Source: Schaalia sp. 19OD2882
Lineage (GTDB): Bacteria > Actinomycetota > Actinomycetes > Actinomycetales > Actinomycetaceae
Direction of reading: 5' to 3'
NCBI RefSeq assembly: GCF_018986735.1
Contig: NZ_CP065521.1
Location: 1,612,001 to 1,676,000, forward strand
DNA: 64,000 nt
Part shown: one piece after another, positions 28,518 to 36,947 of the stretch
Layout: every line of letters begins with the position of its first letter
Position numbering within the stretch: the stretch's first letter is position 1
Position numbers and translations under genes: made by a program
The notes under the pieces: model-generated
Told to the model about the DNA's origin: nothing
The model's database searches: none
Seen by the model: only the letters and a program-made list of their open reading frames with translations

Positions 28518-29929
28518 CGGGCCTCTCCCTTCTCGACGAGCAGGTCCGCCACCCGGTGCACGTGGGAGTACAGGGACCCCTTGACCAGGACCACCGCGTC
28601 CTGCGGCAGGTGGGCCAGAAGCGTCTGCGTGGCGGTCTCGGCGTCGAGGACGTGATGGGTGGGCAGGTCCGTGGGCAGCACCGTGAGGTACTCGCGGGCT
28701 TCCTCCCCCAGGGCGATGACGAGGTCGGGGCCGACGCCGGCAACCATTGCGCCGACCTGACGGTGGATGTCCGCCGAGGCGTCCCCGAGTTCGAGCATCT
28801 CCCCCAGGACTGCGACCTTCGGCCGTCCTGCGCCGAGGGCCCCCAGGGCTCGCACGGCGGCGCCCATGGAGTCGAGGTTGGCGTTGTAGGAGTCGTCGAT
28901 GAGGGTCAGGCGTGCGCCGGAGACCCGCAGGTCCCGCACATCCATGCGGTGGGGGGACTCGGGAAGGGCTGCCGACAACCTGGCGGCGACCTCCGCCGGG
29001 TCCAGTCCCAGGGCGAGGGCGGCGGTGGTTGCCGCAAGCATGTTGTTCACGTGGTGGGCACCGACCAGTCGGGCGGTCACGGGTTCACTGAAGGAGTCGC
29101 TTCCGGGAAGTACTCCTTCCAGGAGGAATACAGGGCGACCGCAGGCATCGGTGACCACGGCGCGGGCACGCACATGGGCGCCCTCGTCCCCTTGGGCGGA
29201 AAAGCGCAGGACGGGGCCCGGGCACTGGGAGGCCATGGCAGCCACTCGAGGATCGTCGGCATTGAGGACGGCAGTGCCGCCGGGGACCAGGCCGCGCACG
29301 AGCTCCGCCTTGGCGTCGGCGACGCCGTCGATGGAACCGAAGCCTCCCATGTGGGCGTGGCCGACCATGAGCTCGATGGCGAGGTCGGGCGCCGCGATAC
29401 GGGTGAGGTAGTCGATGTGTCCGGGGCCGGAGGCACCCATTTCAAGGACGAGGAAGCGGGTGTCGCAATCGGCTCGCAGGATGGTAAGGGGCAGGCCGAC
29501 CTCGTTGTTGAAGGAGAGTTTCGGGGCGACCGTGGGTTCGGTGGGCGCCAGGAGCTGGCGGAGCAGGTCCTTCGTCGTCGTCTTGCCGGCCGATCCGGTG
29601 ACGGCGAGAACCTTGAGGTCACCCGCCTCGCGCAGTTCCCGAAGGTGGACGCGGGCAAGCTCACCCAAAGCCCAGGTGGCGTCCTCGACGAGGATCTGGG
29701 GCACGTCGACCTCGGGCACGACCCTCTCGACCAAGGCGGCAACGGCACCGGCCGCCACGGCCCGGGCAAGGTAGTCGTGGCCGTCCGCGTTCTCGCCGCG
29801 CCTGGCGACGTAGAGCGAACCGGTTTCGGCTTCTCGGGAATCCGTCACCACTGGAGCGGTGACCGCGACATCCGTTCCGTGCAGTTGCCCGCCGACGGCC
29901 GACGCGATCCACTGCGTTCGCCGGTGCAT
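28514..29929 (-). CDS. murF: UDP-MurNAc-tripeptide--D-alanyl-D-alanine ligase
   Basis: A 471-residue Mur ligase adding D-Ala-D-Ala. VVTDSREAETGSLYVARRGE, P-loop VTGSAGKTTTKDLLRQLL, NNEVGLPLTIL, LEMGASGPGHIDYLTRIA, IDDSYNANLDSMGAAV. Start at ATG 29929 behind GGAGAAGG. It follows ftsI with a 45-nt gap. The murE gene that usually stands between ftsI and murF is absent here. Confidence 0.96.
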   Translation of the reverse strand: MHRRTQWIASAVGGQLHGTDVAVTAPVVTDSREAETGSLYVARRGENADGHDYLARAVAAGAVAALVERVVPEVDVPQILVEDATWALGELARVHLRELREAGDLKVLAVTGSAGKTTTKDLLRQLLAPTEPTVAPKLSFNNEVGLPLTILRADCDTRFLVLEMGASGPGHIDYLTRIAAPDLAIELMVGHAHMGGFGSIDGVADAKAELVRGLVPGGTAVLNADDPRVAAMASQCPGPVLRFSAQGDEGAHVRARAVVTDACGRPVFLLEGVLPGSDSFSEPVTARLVGAHHVNNMLAATTAALALGLDPAEVAARLSAALPESPHRMDVRDLRVSGARLTLIDDSYNANLDSMGAAVRALGALGAGRPKVAVLGEMLELGDASADIHRQVGAMVAGVGPDLVIALGEEAREYLTVLPTDLPTHHVLDAETATQTLLAHLPQDAVVLVKGSLYSHVHRVADLLVEKGEAR

Positions 29930-29974
29930 CCTTCTCCCTCCGGGGACAGGTCCCCTCACGTGTGTGCCCCGTCC

Positions 29975-31720
29975 TCACGGGGTCGTCGGGTACAGCTCGG
30001 GGTCCTCCGCCGAGGCGGGAACTCCGAGGTTGCGTACTGCCTCGGTGGCAACCTCCCCGAAGAGGGGCGCCGCCGACTCCGAGGAGAGCACTCCGACCTT
30101 CGGATTGTAGAGCACCACGGCCACTGCCAGACGAGGGGCCTCAGCCGGGACGACCCCTGCCGTGGTCGAGACGACGCCGGGCACTCCGTCGACGAAGATG
30201 TCGGCGGTGCCGGTCTTGAGAGCGAGCCTGTACCCGTCGACCTTGGCGGGGGTGCCGGTCCCCGATTCGTCCTGGACGACGGACTCCATCATTCGCAGCA
30301 GTTGGGAGGCGGTGTCGGAACGCAGGACCTGCACGGGTTCGATCGGGTCGGACTTGTGGACCGTGCCGTCGGGCAGCGTCCAGGAGTCGATGATGCGCGG
30401 GTCGAGGCGCACCCCGCCGTTGCCGATCGTGGCCATGAGGGTCGCTTCCTGCAGGGCGTTGACCGTGTAGGCCTGACCGAACATCGTCACATAGCGGTCG
30501 CGTCCGACCCACTGGTCGGCCGGTCGCACGGTTCCGGAAGCCTCACCCGGCAACTCGATGCCCGTGGGGGCACCGAAGCCGAATTTGAGCATGAGATCGC
30601 GTCGTTCCTCGTCCGTGACCTTCTCGGCGATGAGCATCGTGCCGGTGTTCGAGGACTCGGCCAGGATGCCGGTCGCGGTCATGGGCACAGTGGGGTGCTC
30701 GTGGAAGTCGGTGATGGGTCCACCGGCGTCGGGCGGGGACAACGAGTAGGGCACGGTGAAGACGCTGGTCGGCGTTATCACCCTCTTCTCCAGGGCAGTT
30801 GCCACCGTGACGACCTTGCCCACCGATCCCGGTTCGAAGGCGTACTGGACGCCGGCCACGGGCTGGACCTTCGCGGGGTCGGGTGCGGTGGAGCCGGAGT
30901 CGGCCATGACGAGGACGCGGCCGGTGGACACTTCGGTGACGACGACCGTCCCCCAGTCCGCCTTGTGCTTGGCCACCCTCTCGTCCAACTTGGTCTGGAC
31001 GAGGTGTTGCAGGTCGGCGTGCAAGGTGGTGCGAAGAGTCGCCCCATTGGTGGGTTCGACGGTGGTGCGTTTGCCGCCGGGGATGATGGCCCCGTTGGGG
31101 GCGATCTCGAAGGCTTCCTCACCTGGAGTGCCCTTGAGAAGGTCGTTGTACACGGCCTCCAATCCCTGCCCATGCCCTTCGGGATTGATCGTGCCGACGA
31201 TGGGCGCGGCCGTGTTGCCATTGGGGTAGGTGCGCTCGTACACCGACTCCCATTCGATTCCGTGGATGTCCAACGCGCGGATCTTGCGGAAGGTCACCGG
31301 GTCGACGTTCTTCTTCAGGTACCGGTAGGTCGAGGTGCCGATGAGCATGCCGCCCAGCTCGGCCTCGTTCATCTCCAGCAGTGGAGCGAGGAGTTTGGCC
31401 GCCTCGGCGGCTCCGGTGCCCAGAACCGTGTCGGTGACCTCCCCGTCGACCACCTGGTAGTGGACCCACGCGGGAATGTTCACCTGGTTGACCGCCACAT
31501 GGTACGCCTGAACGGAGTCCGCCAGGACCACGCCTGTGGCATCGGTGATGGAGCCGCGCCGAGGGGTGACCTCACTGACCTGGGTGCGCACCTTTTGTCC
31601 TTCGGCGGCCAAGGACTCTCCCTGGATCAGCTGCACGACGACCAGGCGCACACCGAGCAGTGACAGGGCCGCGAGGGCGAGAAGGGCGATCGCTCGGGAG
31701 CGTCGGGCGACAGAAGTCAT
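29975..31720 (-). CDS. ftsI: Septal penicillin-binding protein FtsI (PBP3)
   Basis: A 581-residue class B transpeptidase with one N-terminal membrane segment (about residues 11-30). The non-penicillin-binding domain has RGSITDATGVVLADS. The catalytic motifs are SVGK (serine nucleophile, in EPGSVGKVVTVA), SSN (in AESSNTGTM) and KTG (in LKTGTADIF). It cross-links septal peptidoglycan with FtsW and is the beta-lactam target at division. Start at ATG 31720 behind AAGGGGAG; the in-frame extension upstream overlaps ftsL and is not family-like. No PASTA repeats. Confidence 0.95.
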   Translation of the reverse strand: MTSVARRSRAIALLALAALSLLGVRLVVVQLIQGESLAAEGQKVRTQVSEVTPRRGSITDATGVVLADSVQAYHVAVNQVNIPAWVHYQVVDGEVTDTVLGTGAAEAAKLLAPLLEMNEAELGGMLIGTSTYRYLKKNVDPVTFRKIRALDIHGIEWESVYERTYPNGNTAAPIVGTINPEGHGQGLEAVYNDLLKGTPGEEAFEIAPNGAIIPGGKRTTVEPTNGATLRTTLHADLQHLVQTKLDERVAKHKADWGTVVVTEVSTGRVLVMADSGSTAPDPAKVQPVAGVQYAFEPGSVGKVVTVATALEKRVITPTSVFTVPYSLSPPDAGGPITDFHEHPTVPMTATGILAESSNTGTMLIAEKVTDEERRDLMLKFGFGAPTGIELPGEASGTVRPADQWVGRDRYVTMFGQAYTVNALQEATLMATIGNGGVRLDPRIIDSWTLPDGTVHKSDPIEPVQVLRSDTASQLLRMMESVVQDESGTGTPAKVDGYRLALKTGTADIFVDGVPGVVSTTAGVVPAEAPRLAVAVVLYNPKVGVLSSESAAPLFGEVATEAVRNLGVPASAEDPELYPTTP

Positions 31721-31742
31721 CCCCAACTCCCCTTCCTGCACG

Positions 31743-32141
31743 TCATCGGGCGGGAACACCGCCCTCGACCGTACCGGTGGAAAGGCGGACGAAACCGTTG
31801 CGTCCCGCCGGAACCATGCCGGCGCCACGGGCCGCCTCCTCCAGGGCCACCGGGGAGGAGCGACGTTCCAGTTCGGCCACCATCGTCCAGTGGGAGGCCT
31901 CGAGTTCATTGAGTTTGAGCTGCTGCTCGCGCACCGCCAAGGCGGTTTCGGCCATGCGCGTGTTGATGATCATGGGCACGATGATCGCCACGGCCAGGAC
32001 GACCAGTGTGATCAGGGCGGCAGAGACGAGTCCTCGCCTCGGGGCGATGCCTTCGACGACGAGAAGCTCCGGGGTGCGGACCTCCTCGCGCAGACGCTCG
32101 GGGCGGGAGGCGGGGCGGGTCCTCGCAGGTACGGCGCTCAT
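31743..32141 (-). CDS. ftsL: FtsL-like divisome protein
   Basis: A 132-residue bitopic protein with a basic N-terminus, one membrane segment (LVSAALITLVVLAVAIIVPM, about residues 36-55) and a short coiled coil (LAVREQQLKLNELEASHWTM). Position between rsmH and ftsI and the topology identify it as FtsL; sequence conservation in this family is low. The ATG overlaps the rsmH stop as ATGA and follows AAGGAG. Confidence 0.85.
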   Translation of the reverse strand: MSAVPARTRPASRPERLREEVRTPELLVVEGIAPRRGLVSAALITLVVLAVAIIVPMIINTRMAETALAVREQQLKLNELEASHWTMVAELERRSSPVALEEAARGAGMVPAGRNGFVRLSTGTVEGGVPAR

Positions 32142-33118
32142 GGGCACTCCTTCCAGGCTCTGAGAACTTCGGCGCCGCGCAGGCGGACCGAGGCGGATCG
32201 GGGGTTGCGTGCGAGTTCGGCCTCGTGGGCGCGACCCGCTCCGCGGGTGAGCAGACGCAGTCGTGGCTGCATGTCTGCCGGGATGACGGGCAGTCCGGCA
32301 GGGGCGCGGTTCTCGCTGCCCTGCCGCAGCACGTCCTTGACGATGCGGTCTTCCAAGGACTGGTAGGACTCGACCACCAAGCGGCCTCCGACCCTCAGCG
32401 ATGCAAGTGCCCGGGGGACGGCCCTCTCCAGGATGCGCAGCTCGTCGTTGACGGCGACACGCAGGGCCTGGAAGGTCCGTTTGGCCGGGTTGCCGCCTGT
32501 GCGACGAGCGGGGGCCGGGATGGATTCGCGCACGATGTCGACCAGTTGCCCCGTCCGGGTCAGTGGTGTGCGCGCGCGTTGCTCGACGATGCGCCTGGCG
32601 ATTCTCTGCGCGAATCGCTCCTCACCGTAGGTGCGCAGGATCCGCGTGAGCTCACCGGCGTCCAGGGTGCGCAGCAGGTCCGCAGCCGACGCTCCGGTGC
32701 TGGGGTCCATGCGCATGTCAAGGGGGGCGTCCTTGGCGTAGGAGAAGCCCCGGTCGGCTTGGTCCAGCTGCAGGGAGGAGACTCCCAGGTCCATGAGGAC
32801 GCCGTCGACCAGGGCGTCACGTCCGTGCACGGCGGCGACCTCGTCGAGGTGGTCGTAGGTGGTGTGGACCGCTCGGAAGCGTGTCCCGAAGGGTGCCAGG
32901 CGTCGCACGGCCGAGTCGATGGCCTGCGGGTCGCGGTCGATGCCGACCACCTGCAGGTCGGGGAAGCGACGCAGGGCCCCTTCCGAGTGCCCCCCCATTC
33001 CCAAGGTGGCGTCGACGAGGACGGCTCCGGGAATGTCGAGGGCGGGGGCGAGCATGTCGAGGCACTCGTCGAGGAGGACGGGTACGTGCAGTGCTGCGGT
33101 GTTGCGCGTGTCCTCCAT
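32138..33118 (-). CDS. rsmH: 16S rRNA m4C1402 methyltransferase RsmH
   Basis: A 326-residue SAM-dependent methyltransferase acting on 16S rRNA in the ribosomal P site. HVPVLLDECLDMLAP, VDATLGMGGHSEGALRRFP, GIDRDPQAIDSA, LMDLGVSSLQLDQADRGFSY and AVNDELRILERAVPRAL are diagnostic. The SAM loop is DATLGMGGHSE. ATG 33118 follows GGAGGTGCC. It is second in the dcw cluster, 116 nt after mraZ. Confidence 0.97.
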   Translation of the reverse strand: MEDTRNTAALHVPVLLDECLDMLAPALDIPGAVLVDATLGMGGHSEGALRRFPDLQVVGIDRDPQAIDSAVRRLAPFGTRFRAVHTTYDHLDEVAAVHGRDALVDGVLMDLGVSSLQLDQADRGFSYAKDAPLDMRMDPSTGASAADLLRTLDAGELTRILRTYGEERFAQRIARRIVEQRARTPLTRTGQLVDIVRESIPAPARRTGGNPAKRTFQALRVAVNDELRILERAVPRALASLRVGGRLVVESYQSLEDRIVKDVLRQGSENRAPAGLPVIPADMQPRLRLLTRGAGRAHEAELARNPRSASVRLRGAEVLRAWKECP

Positions 33119-33234
33119 GGCACCTCCTCAAGGCTCGGATTCCCCGGAGCCATTCCGTGGACCGGGGTCCCCCACCGCGCTCCGGCGCCGGGGAAGTGGC
33201 GTCGGAACGTCGGGCGGAGACCTCGGCCCGCGGC

Positions 33235-33666
33235 TCAGAAGCTGCCGGGGAAGATTTCCTCTTCTGTCGTCGAGAAGGCGTCCTCCTGGACCGAGAGGTA
33301 CTCGCGCCAAGAAGCGGCGTCCCAGATCTCGGCTCGGTCACCCACGCCGATGACGATGAGTTCCTTGTCGAGACCCGCGTACTTCCGGAGGTCCGCCGAG
33401 ACGGCGATCCGTCCCTGCTTGTCCGGAACCTCCATGTAGGCGCCCGAGAGCATGACGCGGATCCAGTCACGCGCCTGCTTGGAGGACAGGGGGGCGCGAC
33501 GCATCTGTGCCGTCATCTCCTCGAACACCTGGACCGGGAACGCGTAGATGCAGCGTTCCTGGCCGCGGGTGAGGACGATTCCACCTTCCATGCCGTTTCG
33601 GATGCGGGCGGGGAGGATCACACGTCCCTTGTCGTCGAGCTTCGGCTCGTACGTTCCGAGGAACAT
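33235..33666 (-). CDS. mraZ: Transcriptional regulator MraZ
   Basis: A 143-residue protein made of two SpoVT/AbrB-like DNA-binding units, [17 protein letters not shown] and [20 protein letters not shown]. MraZ binds GTGG-type direct repeats upstream of its own gene and tunes dcw expression; such repeats are present at 33697-33726. First gene of the cluster. Confidence 0.97.
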   Translation of the reverse strand: MFLGTYEPKLDDKGRVILPARIRNGMEGGIVLTRGQERCIYAFPVQVFEEMTAQMRRAPLSSKQARDWIRVMLSGAYMEVPDKQGRIAVSADLRKYAGLDKELIVIGVGDRAEIWDAASWREYLSVQEDAFSTTEEEIFPGSF

Positions 33667-33696
33667 GTCTCACCGCCTTCCCCTGCGCGACATGTG

Positions 33697-33726
33697 CCAC
33701 CACTTTAACCCACTTTCCTCCACCTG
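33697..33726 (-). promoter_or_regulatory. MraZ operator: three GTGG repeats with 10-bp period
   Basis: On the minus strand the leader of mraZ reads GTGGAGGAAA, GTGGGTTAAA, GTGGTGGCAC in direct succession. GTGG cores lie at 33720-33723, 33710-33713 and 33700-33703. Equal spacing on one helix face matches the known direct-repeat MraZ boxes. They lie downstream of the predicted transcription start. Confidence 0.8.
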
Positions 33727-33737
33727 CCCTGGGGAGG

Positions 33738-33767
33738 ATTGTGGTGTCACGAAGGAGCCCCTCCCAA
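33738..33767 (-). promoter_or_regulatory. Promoter of the dcw cluster
   Basis: TTGGGA (33762-33767), an 18-bp spacer and CACAAT (33738-33743) on the minus strand. Transcription would start near 33731, just before the MraZ boxes. Confidence 0.5.
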
Positions 33768-34222
33768 CACCCGCGTCATTTCAAGCAAAATGGCGGTTCT
33801 GTGATCGTGGAAGCACTTCTTGGACAACACCCCTTTCGGAGTGTCGCCCCACCCCCACCCCACCGCCGGCACCACCGACCCCTCACACAGGGCCTTCACC
33901 TGGACACACCCATCTTTGCGCAGGTCCAAGGATATTTGAAAGCAGGGGACACCTCAGGTATGACACGAACCAAGACCCACCCCGGAGGGAAAGGTGGAGC
34001 AAAGTGGAGGGTCCGGGTGGAGGTCGCGAAGGCTCCGGTGGGGAGAAGTGGGGGCCCTGGTGACCCCAGGGAGGTGCACTCATGGAAAGAATGCCCCCGA
34101 TGTCACACTCGAGCTGAAAATGGGGGGAAATACCCATATTCGCGCGTCGCGCGTGACATCGGGGGCACAAAGGTCTGCGTCAGCGACAACTCACCCGTGA
34201 GAAGTTCCCGCAAAGGGGCCGG
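33768..34222. other. Gene-poor gap between mraZ and the DUF3040 gene
   Basis: No credible gene was found in this 455-bp gap; open frames on both strands are low-complexity and lack family resemblance. It holds a small hairpin at 34055-34071 (CCCTGG/CCAGGG, 5-nt loop) and the larger inverted repeat at 34092-34167. Part of it is purine-rich on the plus strand. Confidence 0.6.
34092..34167. repeat. 76-bp element with 15-bp perfect inverted ends
   Basis: TGCCCCCGATGTCAC at 34092-34106 is matched exactly by its complement at 34153-34167, separated by 46 bp. The interior contains a second smaller palindrome (CGCGCGTCGCGCG, 34141-34153 region). No matching target-site duplication is seen. It may be a MITE-like repeat, a large stem-loop terminator or a regulatory palindrome. 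Confidence 0.8.
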
Positions 34223-34663
34223 TCAGGAATCGCGGCGCTCTTCCCAACGGCGTTCCTGGTCCGCGATGAAGCGGGCCCACGCCGACGTCTGGCGACGACC
34301 ACGAGGCTTGCGGGAGGAAGGGTTTCCGGCCCCGCCCGGCCGCAGGGCGAAGAGGACACCGCCGAGCATGAGGAGGAACGCGGCCACACCGAGGACGATC
34401 GAGGTCACACCCACGCCCAGCGACACCGCCCCGACCAGTGCGGCCAGCCCGACGGCAACCATGACCACACCCAAGGCGATCCGACGTGGGGACAGTGGCC
34501 CCGATTCACCGCCAGTGGCGGATTCTTCGCCCCGGGAGACGGAGGAGCCCGACGGGCGGTCCTCCATGCCCTTCGACATCTGGTGCGCGAGGTCAGGGTC
34601 GACCCGACGCAGCTCAGCCTCCATCTCCTCGAGAACCTGCTTCTCGTAGTCCGAAAGGGCCAT
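34223..34663 (-). CDS. DUF3040 family membrane protein
   Basis: A 146-residue protein starting ALSDYEKQVLEEMEAELRRVDP, the family hallmark, with two adjacent membrane segments (IALGVVMVAVGLAALVGAV and SIVLGVAAFLLMLGGVLFAL) and a basic C-terminal tail. Function unknown; actinobacteria-specific and usually near mraZ. ATG 34663 follows GAGGAGGTGCGT; GTG 34666 is possible. Confidence 0.9.
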   Translation of the reverse strand: MALSDYEKQVLEEMEAELRRVDPDLAHQMSKGMEDRPSGSSVSRGEESATGGESGPLSPRRIALGVVMVAVGLAALVGAVSLGVGVTSIVLGVAAFLLMLGGVLFALRPGGAGNPSSRKPRGRRQTSAWARFIADQERRWEERRDS

Positions 34664-34709
34664 CACGCACCTCCTCCTCATCGTCCCAAGGGCCAGCGTC
34701 AGGACAAGT

Positions 34710-35969
34710 CTAGTGCGAGGAGGCACCACTGCGCGATTCAGTCCGGGCCCTTGCGGAACTCGGATCCACAAGGGTCGCCGGTCGCAGTGCACCGGGGCCG
34801 AAACGAGCCGCGATCTCGTCCATGGCTCGCTCTGCGGCAAGGGGACGCCCGTCCTCGTCCAGGGCGACGAGGACCCCGTCCTCACGCGAGGACAAGCCCT
34901 CCACCCGTACCCCGAGCAGGCGGACGCCAGTGGCCGGAATCGCTTCCCGGTCCAGCAGGGTCCTGGCCGCCTGGGCGACCACTCGTCCCACGTCGGTCGG
35001 CTCACGCAGGGTCAGGGAGCGGGTGATCGTGTGGAAGTCCCCCGAGCGCATCTTCAACACGACCGTGCGTCCCACCATGCCGGCCCTGCGCAGTCGACGC
35101 ACGCACGAGTGCGAGGCGTCCAGAACGAAGTGTTCGAGGTCCTCCCGCGAGCGCACGTCCTCTTCGAAGGTGCGTTCGGTGCCCACGGACTTGTCCTCAC
35201 GACCCGAGCGCACGGGTCGTGGGTCCACGCCCATGGACAGGTCGTGCAGGTGATGGGCGTGGGCGGACCCCAGGACCCTGACCAGGCGCACCATCGGGGT
35301 TCGCGCCAAGTCACCGACAGTGACGATCCCCTCGCGGGTGAGCACCTCCTCGGTGCGCCCGCCCACCCCCCACAGAGCCCCCACGGGAAGGCCGTGCAGG
35401 AAGTCGGTGGTGGCCGAAGCCGGGACGAGGAGCATGCCGTCGGGTTTGGCGTGGGAGGAGGCGATCTTGGCCACCGACTTGTTGCAGGCCACACCCACGG
35501 AGGCGGGCAGACCCGTCTCCTGGCGGATGCGTTCACGTAGCAGGCGCGCGATGGAAGTGGCTCCTCCCAGGCGCAGCCGCGCTCCCCCGACGTCCATGAA
35601 GGCTTCGTCGATGCTCACCTGTTCCACGGCGGGGGTGACATCGGCAAGGATTCCCATGACCCTGCGCGACCAGCGTTGGTAGGCACCTCGACTGCTGGGG
35701 ACCACGGTTGCCTGTGGGCACAGGGCCCGAGCCCGGGCGGTCGGCATGCCTGCGCGCACTCCGAGCTCACGCACCTCGTAGGTGGCGGAGGTGACCACTC
35801 CCCTGTTCCCCGTGCCTCCGACGATGAGGGGGCGTCCTCGCAGTGAGGGGTCCTCGAGCATCTCCACCTGGGCGAAGAAGGAGTCCATGTCGACGTGGAG
35901 GATCGGGGTGGCCGAGTCGTCGTCACCCCAGTTGCGTCGCGCGCGGGGATCGCGTGGGGCGTTGGACAC
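34710..35969 (-). CDS. dinB: DNA polymerase IV
   Basis: A 419-residue Y-family translesion polymerase. Catalytic motifs ILHVDMDSFFAQVEML and VEQVSIDEAFMDVGG supply the carboxylates; GNRGVVTSATYEVRELGVRAGMP forms the finger region; SVAKIASSHAKPDG and LWGVGGRTEEVL follow. The little-finger domain runs from about residue 245. GTG 35969 follows AGGAGGAACG, which decides the start against far longer readings. No SOS box was found upstream. Confidence 0.95.
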   Translation of the reverse strand: MSNAPRDPRARRNWGDDDSATPILHVDMDSFFAQVEMLEDPSLRGRPLIVGGTGNRGVVTSATYEVRELGVRAGMPTARARALCPQATVVPSSRGAYQRWSRRVMGILADVTPAVEQVSIDEAFMDVGGARLRLGGATSIARLLRERIRQETGLPASVGVACNKSVAKIASSHAKPDGMLLVPASATTDFLHGLPVGALWGVGGRTEEVLTREGIVTVGDLARTPMVRLVRVLGSAHAHHLHDLSMGVDPRPVRSGREDKSVGTERTFEEDVRSREDLEHFVLDASHSCVRRLRRAGMVGRTVVLKMRSGDFHTITRSLTLREPTDVGRVVAQAARTLLDREAIPATGVRLLGVRVEGLSSREDGVLVALDEDGRPLAAERAMDEIAARFGPGALRPATLVDPSSARARTESRSGASSH

Positions 35970-36038
35970 CGTTCCTCCTGCCTCGTCTTCCCTTGCCCGG
36001 GCGGCGAGGGCGCCGACCGTCCCGGTCGGGCGTGCGGA

Positions 36039-36044
36039 TACAGT
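36039..36044 (+). promoter_or_regulatory. -10 element TACAGT, probable leaderless start
   Basis: TACAGT ends 7 nt before the ATG at 36052. No ribosome binding site is present. Confidence 0.45.
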
Positions 36045-36051
36045 GTCCCCC

Positions 36052-36894
36052 ATGGGAGCGCGGGGCGGCAGGCGGGGCACACAGGTCCACGAGGTCGACA
36101 ACGGTTCGGCAACCCTGTCGTGGGAGGGGTCGCGCGCCACCGTGCACCTCGACGAGGTGGAGTCCTCCTGCGTGGACATCGAGGATCCGACACGTCTCGA
36201 GTTCGAGTACATGCAGCACATGACCTGCGCCGTGGACGCGACCTTCGCCCCGGGCACTGCGCTGCGGGTGCTGCACCTGGGGGCGGCGGCCTGCGCACTG
36301 CCGTGGGCGTGGGCGAGGATGCGCCCCGGCTCGCGCCAGGTTGCCGTCGAGGTCGACGCCGCCCTGGCGGCCTTGGTGCGTGAGTGGTTCGACCTTCCAC
36401 GCTCTCCCGAACTGCGCATTCGCGTGGGCGAAGGACGCACGGTCTTGCAGGCGGCGCGTCCCGGCACCTGGCAGGTCGTGTGTCGCGACGCCTTCGACCA
36501 CGGGGTCGTTCCCGCCCACCTTGCGACCCTGGAGGCCGCCCGCTGTGCCCACGAGGCCTTGGTTCCCGGAGGGCTCTACCTGGTCAATGCCGCGCACGGG
36601 GGCCTGTGCGACGCACGGCCCGACGTGGCGGCCCTCCAGGAGGTCTTCCCGTTGGTGGTCACCGTGGCCGACCCGAAGGTGGGCAGGTCCGGCAGGCGTG
36701 GCAACGTCGTCCTCGTCGCCCAGAAGGCGCCTGAGGGGGACGAGGGCGGGATCGACGTCGACGAACTGGACCGGCTGGCGCGCCGGTTGCCCCTACCCGC
36801 CCGGATCAACGCGGGCGCCGGGCTGTCGCGGTGGAGGGCTGGTGCGCGCCCTGTCAGGGATGCCGAGGTCGGCTGGACCCCCACTCCGGGATGA
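36052..36894 (+). CDS. Spermidine-synthase-like methyltransferase-fold protein
   Basis: A 280-residue protein with the nucleotide-binding fold of spermidine synthases and SAM methyltransferases: LRVLHLGAAACALPWAWARM as motif I, RQVAVEVDAALAALVREWF as motif II with its acidic residue, LRIRVGEGRT and VVCRDAFDHGVVPAHLAT, HEALVPGGLYLVNAAH. The polyamine-binding residues are not clearly conserved, so it is probably one of the actinobacterial fused or orphan spermidine-synthase-like proteins of unknown substrate. Divergent from dinB (starts 82 nt apart). The ATG at 36052 fits the leaderless pattern. Confidence 0.75.
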   Translation: MGARGGRRGTQVHEVDNGSATLSWEGSRATVHLDEVESSCVDIEDPTRLEFEYMQHMTCAVDATFAPGTALRVLHLGAAACALPWAWARMRPGSRQVAVEVDAALAALVREWFDLPRSPELRIRVGEGRTVLQAARPGTWQVVCRDAFDHGVVPAHLATLEAARCAHEALVPGGLYLVNAAHGGLCDARPDVAALQEVFPLVVTVADPKVGRSGRRGNVVLVAQKAPEGDEGGIDVDELDRLARRLPLPARINAGAGLSRWRAGARPVRDAEVGWTPTPG

Positions 36895-36947
36895 GGCGAC
36901 CCCGCCCACGCTCGGACGAGCGGGCCGACGGGCCAGGCGCCCCGGGT

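Noticed and set aside
28556..31663. A 1035-codon open frame on the plus strand opposite murF and ftsI
   Set aside because: It is the antisense of well-identified genes in high-GC DNA, where opposite frames stay open by codon bias; composition (Gly/Val/Arg/His-rich) and lack of any domain show it is not a gene.
33994..34020. Second MraZ operator (GTGGAG repeats on the plus strand)
   Set aside because: Two GTGG cores are 10 bp apart but the third is out of phase, the orientation is away from mraZ, and no plus-strand gene follows.
34092..34167. Complete insertion sequence
   Set aside because: Only 76 bp with no room for a transposase, and no target-site duplication is seen.
36895..36947. Terminator between the spermidine-synthase-like and PAC2 genes
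   Set aside because: A short CGCTC/GAGCG stem exists near 36909-36922 but it is only 5 bp and lacks T-runs; too weak to annotate.
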